From Gnetum montanum (taxonomy: Eukaryota > Streptophyta > Gnetopsida > Gnetales > Gnetaceae): 64,000 nucleotides of DNA. The DNA lies in assembly GCA_015680685.1 (NCBI GenBank), contig MNCI01013584.1:200186-264185 (forward strand), given 5' to 3'. Every line of letters begins with the position of its first letter. Positions within the stretch are counted from its first letter, which is position 1. The notes under the pieces are model-generated. The model saw only the letters and a program-made list of their open reading frames with translations. It made no database searches and was not told the DNA's origin. Of the stretch, positions 56,859-64,000 are shown piece after piece. The position numbers were made by a program, and so were the translations under genes.

Positions 56859-58833
56859 CTAAGGATAAGATAATCTTCTAGGTGCATGCCTTTTAGCTAA
56901 TCTAGCATTTTGAGCATACATCCCAAATTTATGCAAGTGTGAAAAAATAGGGTAACATCCCCTAGGATGTTCATATTTTTTGATCTTGCACCCACCATCA
57001 TCATCTGATTTAGACTCCACATCCTCCTCTACTGCAGCAACCTTACTCTTATTCCTTTGATGGGCATGTTCATCTTCCTTTCTCCTATGATCATGATCAC
57101 TACTTTTCTCTTTGGATGCATATGCTATTTTCAAACTAGTTTGAAATTGTTTATCTAAAGAGTTTTACATTTTGTATACCTTAGCTGAAATTCCTAAAAT
57201 AGAATTCTAGATTGGCAAGGTCTTTTGTTGCAACACCTCATCAAGTGGTGCCTCCTCCTCATTGTCATAGAGCTAGAATTTCTTTTCTCTAATGGAAGGA
57301 TCCCTATTGTATTCCTCTACACTTTTTCTTTTTCTTAGCCCTTCTTCTTCTTTACCAACCTATTTAATGAGCCTTTGGATCTGATGGGCTTTAAGTTTTG
57401 ATAGTCTCCCTTGGGCATAGATCCCAATAGTTCTCCTCATTTCTGATCAAAGCCCATCTATGATATGGTGAAGCCACTTCCTTTAAGAATAACCATGGCC
57501 AAGAAATTTGTGCAAAATAGAATAGTACCTTCCCATGGCTATGTCCAAGGGTTCATGTATTCTTTGTAGCCAACCTTGGATCTACTCTCTTAGGTTAGAC
57601 ACTCAAAAGTATGTCTAATATTTATCATTGAATAGATCAATCATTGTACTCCATCTATAGATTGATTCTAGCTCCAAGGACTAGTACCAACTTTTAGCTT
57701 TTTTTATGAGTGTCATGAGGAATAGCTTAAGTTCTTTTCATTCATTCGCTATGTTCTACAAGACACAGGCATCATGAAAGGCTTATAGATAGTTTTGGAA
57801 ATCTTAGTTTCTATCCCCCTTCAAAATTGGGAATATTGTTTATACCCAACCACTATATTCAACTATCATTCACATGCCTTGTTGGAATTCTCACTACCCC
57901 TATGATATTTAGCATATTTCAAGTAGAAAACAAAGGATCATCATAGTCATGGCTTTTATTATGACCATGATGCCTATGATTCCCTTTACTATCCCTTCTC
58001 TCATAGTGGCAAGCCTCCCTTGAATGACCATGCCCCTAATCTTGACTGGTTCAACAAGCCCTATGATCACGATCATCTCTATCCCATCAATCATCTCTGT
58101 CTTGGCCATGTTCTTTATAGCTTTGGTCAAAGGTATAGGAGGAAGAAGAGGATTATGAAGGTAAAGAGGGTGGAGGACTAGCACTACGGTGCTTGCCATC
58201 CGCTCTTTGATGGTCACAACCATGATCATCATTATGATGGCTATCGTTGTCCCTACCATGACTCCTATCTTTGGAACCCCCATGATCATGGGATTTGTCC
58301 TTGCTTGAACTAATATCATTTACAGTGGACTATAAGTTCTAGTTCAAGCCCCTTTCATCAAAAATAAGGGGAGAAAAGTCAGTAAAATGAAAATCCCCAA
58401 AGAAGAAATCCTTACTATCTTTTTCGCCCAACTAGAATAAGGGGTTATTGAACTATTTTCTCTTTGTAGCTTCATAGAGATTCTCCTATTGCTAATCAAT
58501 TTTACATTATTCTTTAGTGGGATGGCAATCCTTGGAGTTGTAGTCCTACATAACATATTCATCATGGAGCCCATGGATGCCCAACCTCATAAGAGTTTGT
58601 TAAAGCATCGTAGGAATTAATCGATCAAGTGGCAACATAATGTTTCCCTTCATGTTCCTCCATCACATTTGGTCATCCTGATGTAGGATAAAGGTGAAAT
58701 CAAGGACATATTCATTGGGATGAGTATATACCACTCGACATTGCTAGGGCACTAGGTAGTTTGATTATTCATTCTTTTTTTTAGTTGTGTGCTTAAATTT
58801 TGGTGAAGCATCATTCCTTTGAGAAGAAGACAT
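56859..58833 (-). pseudogene. gag: Gag of Athila copy 2
   Basis: Starts MSSSQRNDASPKFKH at 58,833 (compare MASSHEINSPKD). The stretch EMRRTIGIYAQGRLSKLKAH then KSVEEYNRDPSIREK (57,450-57,270) aligns without a shift where copy 1 has its one-base deletion. The Cys/His cluster reads CKIKKYEHPRGC (second Cys changed to Lys). Many TAG/TGA stops; no long ORF except 57,134-56,859. Confidence 0.8.
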
Positions 58834-58963
58834 TTTGGATTAGAAGAAAAATCAATGTGCTTGTTATAATTATTATTAGTTAGAATGATTACAACTTAAA
58901 GGTTCAATCCACTGATGCTAAATTTTTTTTACTAAGTCCTAGATAACACACGTATCAAACTAC

Positions 58964-58984
58964 AGTCCCAAGCAACAACAACAA
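58964..58984 (-). other. Decayed tRNA-Asp PBS of Athila copy 2
   Basis: The plus strand reads AGTCCCAAGCAACAACAACAA where copy 1 has AGTCCCCGGCAACGGCGCCAA. The differences at CpG sites are transitions expected from methylcytosine loss. Confidence 0.7.
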
Positions 58985-59900
58985 TGAAGAGCAACGAGTA
59001 TACCCTACACCCAACCATAAGAATTACTAGTGTTCACTCAGCAATCTAGTCAAATTTCATATACTTTAGTTCTCTAAGTACACTGGGTTCTAGGAGGTGA
59101 AACTAATCATAGAAATCATTGTCTTTCCAATTCCACATGTGAAGTTCAAGGATCTAGTTAAGTGTAACTAAGGTATATGATTTTTAACATTTTATCTATT
59201 TTATAAATTAAGTTACCTAAGAATCAAAAATAAAGAATAATTAATTAATTAATCTAACATTTAACTGATCGAATAACTAGCTATCACTTAACTAATCCTA
59301 ACATAAGCATCCATTCCAACTTGTTGTACACATCCTAAACATGTATAACAATATTGGGTTACCAAATGTTAAGTGTTATCAAGATTACCAAGCATTAAAT
59401 GTATGCACGAAGTGGTTATACTTACATGTGCTATTTAATCTATACTAATTAATTTCATAATTATTTAAAAACATTAAAGGAAATTACTTGAATATTAAAT
59501 GCTTATAGAAAATAATTAATCTAGTCAAACTGCTGCAAAGTTTGATTAGAAAGATCATCTTTATTTCTACACACATTGAAGTGCTTAGGTACAATAGTGC
59601 TCAAATAAAGATCCATACACTCTTTGACTCCTACTAGAAGCACTCAAAAAATATTCTAACTTTCAAGTGGAAAAACTACTAGAGCTTCACTACAATTATG
59701 AGACTTATGTCATAAATTTGGTGGGTAGGGTGCCCCATCAATGGGTACATGTTAACGAGTCAAACCCTATGTCAACAGGATCATGTCAATAGGATTCCAT
59801 CAATGGGGTCACGTCAACGACATCCCATTAATGCAACCAAACGATGAAATCTCATCAATCACTTAGTGAAATGATAACAACCTAAATTAATATAAGTTCT
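58985..59900 (-). repeat. 5' LTR of Athila copy 2 (outer edge approximate)
   Basis: TGAAGAGCAACGAGTATACCC and ACCATAAGAATTACTAG match the copy-1 LTR start at 2,459. The upstream part (59,720-59,860) has degenerate repeats like CCATCAATGGGGTCACGTCA, a U3 repeat different in sequence from that at 55,140-55,265. Confidence 0.65.
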
Positions 59901-60560
59901 AATTTGCCCAAATCATGTACTTAATAATGTATTTATATAAATAAATAACATATATTAACATATAGAAATAAAATTTGAAAACTGAAGATAAAGCTAAAAG
60001 CTACATGTATTAATAAATTCTTTGATTATAATGTAAGGGAGTTATGACAAAGAGTAATGTAATCATAGAATTTACATAAGAGGGTTTTAACTAAAGAAAA
60101 TGATAATAAAGCATTTGAACAATCATCATTGTCCTTATACTATTTTACTATGCTAATCAAGATAGCTTCTTAAAAATAGCTTAATCAACTAGCTTTTCAA
60201 TCATGAATCCTTTTCACAAGTTTAAGCAATGAGGATTATATAACACTAATATTGAGTTTTTAGATAACTTTATATAAGATTAATATAAATTCAGAAATTA
60301 GTATGCAAATTAACCTTTTTATGCATATACATCTCTACATAATTTGAGCTCTTTTATTAGGGATTCTTAAGAGAAGATAATAAATCTGATAGTAAACTAT
60401 ATATACAAGAAAATGAGAATCACCAATATAACTTTTAGATAATCAAAATATAAAAGGAAGTCCATCCACACACTCCAGACTAACAATTTGAAACATATAC
60501 AGTTTTTATTAGCAAAATCATTAGAAGAAACCTTTTTAGTAGTGAAAACCTCATACAACA
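59901..60560. other. AT-rich spacer
   Basis: Nothing recognised. Confidence 0.4.
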
Positions 60561-60566
60561 TAATTC

Positions 60567-60830
60567 CATTGGTCTATGTACCTTCTTGAAAGTTCACTCT
60601 TCCAATGCAACTATAGAGCCTAATGGTGGACACATAACCCATTGGTCACAACTTTGTGTTCCATGTGAGATCCATCTCTACCAACGTAACCACAGAGGCT
60701 AATGAAAATCATCATCATAATCATGCAAGGTCCATTGGTCACGACTCTATAAACCATGTGGGAGCCTATCCCCACTAACACAGCCATAGAGGTCAATGGT
60801 AGGAAAATCATGTAATAAGATTCCCACCAC
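60567..60830. repeat. Imperfect tandem repeat, 2-3 units of about 70-90 bp
   Basis: CCATTGGTCACAACT (about 60,640) and CCATTGGTCACGACT (about 60,730) begin two units that both continue through CCATGTG.GA.CC.ATC and an ACAGAGG/ATAGAGG..AATG segment. A more diverged unit starts near 60,567. Short ORFs here derive from the repeat. Confidence 0.7.
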
Positions 60831-61980
60831 TAGAAGAAATACTTAACAACACAAGAATACTTATAGTTAAGCTTCAAGAAAAATCATATTTATAAAGCAT
60901 GTACCAAATCAATAGTTACATCTACAACTAACTATACTTTCCAATCTATAAAGTGTTTATAAAGAAATGATATACCAATTAATTAAAATAAACTATTTTT
61001 AAAATCTTCTTTCACAGAAGAGGAGGGGTGCTCATACCAAAGGCCATGGCCATGGTTTCCTGCATATCCCTATAGAGTTTATAAGGAATCAAGGTCATGT
61101 AGTTCTTAAATTACAAGATCAATCATCACACACATACAAATCAAGAGATAATCATGATTATTCATGTACAATTGATGACTCCTAATAATCTTTATTTGAT
61201 ATGACAAAAGAACCTTAAAATAGAGTATCGTGATTTCATCACTCAAGAACTATATAATTAAGAAGTCACACATAAATAAAGCTTCTAATAAGAAGTTAGT
61301 TATATTAGTGCAAGGATAGGAGATAGACTTACCCGAACCTTAGGAATCCTCTTGGAGAAGTTATTCTTCACTTTTCTCATGCTTCTAATCCTTATGCTCT
61401 TTTTGTCTTCCTTGTGGCTCTTCCTTCTTTTTCTTGGTGTTTCCAAGGAGTATGGATAAGAGGTATTTATATGTCTAATATAGGAGATATCTTTTGATTT
61501 CTAGAGAATTTTTTATTTAGTGTGGATAGTTGGGGGTTAGAAGATGTCATCTCCATTGAAAGTTTCTAGGAGAATAACCTTTCTATAATATCTTATCCAC
61601 TTCACCTACCATTTATTTCATCTTTTATATTTACTTTATCATAATTACTATTTTCCTTACCAAGATTACTAGTCATTTATATTCTTTTATGAAAGTTAAT
61701 AATGTTACCAAGATTGTTATTCATTTATCATTTTACCATGATATGAGTATTTCTTTCTAAGTTCATATTATCTTACCTCTTAAAGCCATGGACTATCATA
61801 AAGATTGAATAATTATTTTTTCTCCATAAAACATTCAAAATAACTTATTTATTAAGCATTCCAAGTACATCCAAGACATGTTACATATTAGTATGTTGAA
61901 ATTACTAACTGGGCTAAGATACATACTATTACATTTATATTATAGATTAATGTAAAAGCAAGGTATTACACTTCTCCCCT
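60831..61980. other. AT-rich spacer
   Basis: No feature recognised. Confidence 0.4.
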
Positions 61981-62099
61981 ACGTAGAATGGTTCCCTCCT
62001 AGGAATCATTTATTTGGTTACATTATAGAGACTAGCCTATTTAAATAGATATGGGTATAGCCTTCTCATTTCATCTTCCAACTCCTATGTTACTTCTTC

Positions 62100-64000
62100 A
62101 ATTTTATGGTGGTGCTACTTAATCTTGACTTGAGGGATTTTCTTGGTCAAGTTGAAGATACAAGATTTCCTATAGCTCCTCTATAATTGAACAACTAGGT
62201 TACACCTATGTATTTTTCCAACTTATCACATGAGATGGATAAAAGATATATTATTGTAACATACTCACATGAAATACATCATTCATGGATACCAAGGGGG
62301 AAGGTAATGCTAAACTATATGCCATGGGTCCAACTTTATCCAATATTTCAAATTTCCCAATATACCTTGGTGATAATTTAGATCTTTTTACACCTCTAAT
62401 AACTAGCGTCATAGGGGTGATTTTCAAAAATACATTACCTCCTATTTAAAATTCTAAGGATCTTCCTCTCTTATCTACCTAATGTTTCTACCAATATGAG
62501 GCTTCCTTCATTATTTTCCTTATTACCTTCATGTTATTTTTTATTTCTTCAATTATTCCTAGTCCTACAATCATTCTATTTTCATGTTTAGTCCAAGCAG
62601 TAGAAGATTTACACTTTCTTTCATATAAATCTTTAAATAGAGTCATCCCAATGGACTTGTGATTACTATTATTATAAGAAAATTCAACTAATGGTATATT
62701 ATCTCTCTCAAATTTATGGATAATCTAAAATACATGTTCTTAGAAGATATTCATGCATTTGGTTTACTCTCTCAACATAACCATCAGTTTGAGGATGAAA
62801 GGCAGTGCTTATATAGCTTTGTTTCTAGTGCTACTTGTAGTTCTTGCCAAAATTTGGAAGTAAAGAAAGAATCTCTATTTGATATGATAACCTTGGGAAT
62901 TTCATGGAATCTAATGATTTGCTTCAAATAGATTCTAGAAATTGACTTAGCACCATAAATTAATTTAATTAGAACTAAATGAGCTCACTTAGTTTATTTG
63001 TCAATGACAACCATAATGGAATCATTCCCCTTCTGAGTATTAGAAAGTCCCAAAATAATGTTCATATTTATCACATCCCATTTGTAATATGGAATTTCAT
63101 GAGAATAAAGAATTTCTAAATTCTTGTTCTTTGCTTTTACTTATTGGTAAGTTAAGAATCTTGCCACATATGTTACTATGTTTCTTTTCGTTTATAGTCA
63201 TCAAAGATTACTTTTCATTTCTGGATACATCATGTTTGGACTAGGATGTCTAGCAATAGGAGAATAATGGAATCCATACATTAACTTTTCTTTTGAACAT
63301 TAACTTTAAGAACAGCATACCTATCCTTAAATCAAATCATGTTTTCCTCATTTATGGAATAATGACTTGCATGTTTAGATTATAGTATTACTTATTTCAA
63401 TTGTTGATAAGTCTTATCCCTTTTTAAAAAATCTCTTGAATTATCCTCTTTATTTGATTTTGAATTTTCCTCTTTATTTGATTTTGAATTTCTATAATTG
63501 CCTTGAGATAACCTCTTCTACTAAGAGCATCTGTCATCTTATTCCCTTTTCCCTTAAGATATTTGATCTCAAAGTCAAAATTACAAAGTAATTCCATCCA
63601 TCTTCATTGTCTAAGATTTACATTAGGTTGGATAAAAATCTATCTTAGACTTTGATGATTAGTCCATGCCTAAAATTTGACACCATATGAATAGTGTGTA
63701 ATCTTAAAGCAAAAATAATTATTGGAAGCTCTAATTCATAAAGAAGATAGTATCTATCATGCAACTTTAGCTAGCAAGATCCATAAACTATCATCTTTAT
63801 TTCTTATTCTAAGATACATAACAATCTTTCTCTAGAACATTAGTATAGACAACATATGGTCATATTCTATCTAACATTACTAATATTGAAGTGTTAGTTA
63901 TTCATTCATTAAAATTATTAAATAATAATTCACATTTTTATGTCCAATCATAAGGCTATTCCTTTTTTAGAAATTTAGTTAATGATCTTGCAACTTTTGA
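62100..64000 (-). pseudogene. pol: Tekay/Del-like chromovirus pol remnant (RNase H to integrase)
   Basis: From the right edge inward, the minus strand shows the RNase H end (LKGKGNKMTDALSRRGYL near 63,540); the integrase core WDVINMNIILGLSNTQKGND, SIMVVIDK, IISNRDSFFTSKFWQELQVA and STAFHPQTDGYVERVNQ; then VEFSYNNSNHKSIGMTLF and the C-terminal part GNVFLKITPM, KLSPRYIGKFEILDKVGPMA, NDVFHVSMLQ. This is the arrangement of Tekay/Del chromoviruses. Two catalytic Asp positions read Asn. The element continues beyond the window; no chromodomain or LTR was recognised to the left. Confidence 0.75.

Larger units (their letters stand above)
54880..59900 (-). mobile_element. Athila-type element copy 2, internally deleted and decayed
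   Basis: Order on the minus strand: 5' LTR (about 59,900-58,985), mutated PBS, gag, protease and linker, then directly the truncated 3' LTR. Same family as 1-3,480, judging by gag frame, leader and LTR sequence. G+C and CpG are strongly reduced compared with copy 1. Confidence 0.75.

Overview
The window is plant nuclear repeat DNA of the kind found in large seed-plant genomes. It is AT-rich and has no recognisable host gene, tRNA or rRNA. It is built almost entirely from nested and decayed Ty3/gypsy LTR retrotransposons of several ages. The lineages are named from primer-binding sites, domain order and motifs: Athila-type (tRNA-Asp PBS), Tat/Ogre-type (second, archaeal-type RNase H; tandem-repeat 3' UTR), a chromodomain chromovirus (tRNA-iMet-like PBS) and a Tekay/Del-like chromovirus remnant. 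The species cannot be told from the sequence; a conifer or another giant plant genome would fit. Most in-frame stops lie where Gln, Trp or Arg is expected (CAG to TAG, TGG to TAG/TGA, CGA to TGA), as expected of old methylated, deaminated copies.

Layout. 1-3.5 kb: 5' part of an Athila-type element on the minus strand (gag, PBS, LTR with paired-arm repeats). 3.9-5.15 kb: LTR of a second Athila-like family with no gag beside it. 5.8-6.3 kb: 255-bp tandem duplication. 7.2-9.6 kb: old minus-strand debris. 9,591-29,675: a complete but decayed Tat/Ogre-like element of about 20 kb on the plus strand, with LTRs of about 2.2 kb, PBS, gag, protease, RT, RNase H, second RNase H, integrase, tandem-repeat 3' UTR and PPT. 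30.8-31.65 kb: integrase remnant. 32,171-38,530: a second Tat element on the minus strand, 5'-truncated. 40.6-41.5 kb: LTR-like stretch. 42.0-51.77 kb: an old Athila-like gag plus LTR, the LTR split by a 7.0-kb chromovirus at 44,369-51,371 with a CCTAG target duplication. 54.9-59.9 kb: a deleted second copy of the 1-3.5 kb Athila family. 62-64 kb: Tekay/Del-like pol remnant.

The most interesting object lies inside the 20-kb Tat element. Between protease and reverse transcriptase, where gag-pol should be continuous apart from at most a short Ogre-type intron, there are about 6 kb holding an oppositely oriented gene of at least nine exons (about 21,471 to 16,630, minus strand). It has its own TATA box, a basic N-terminus, GTAAGT/GTATGT/GTTAGT donors, pyrimidine-rich AG acceptors and several junctions that keep the reading phase. 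One exon resembles an FCP1/NIF (HAD-fold) phosphatase domain with its catalytic aspartates replaced; others encode an acidic stretch and a coiled coil. The module is flanked by the same 'ccttaaactagca' repeats that fill the element's 3' UTR. Its first intron and promoter region carry the same 15-bp near-palindromic motif that is clustered in the LTR U3.
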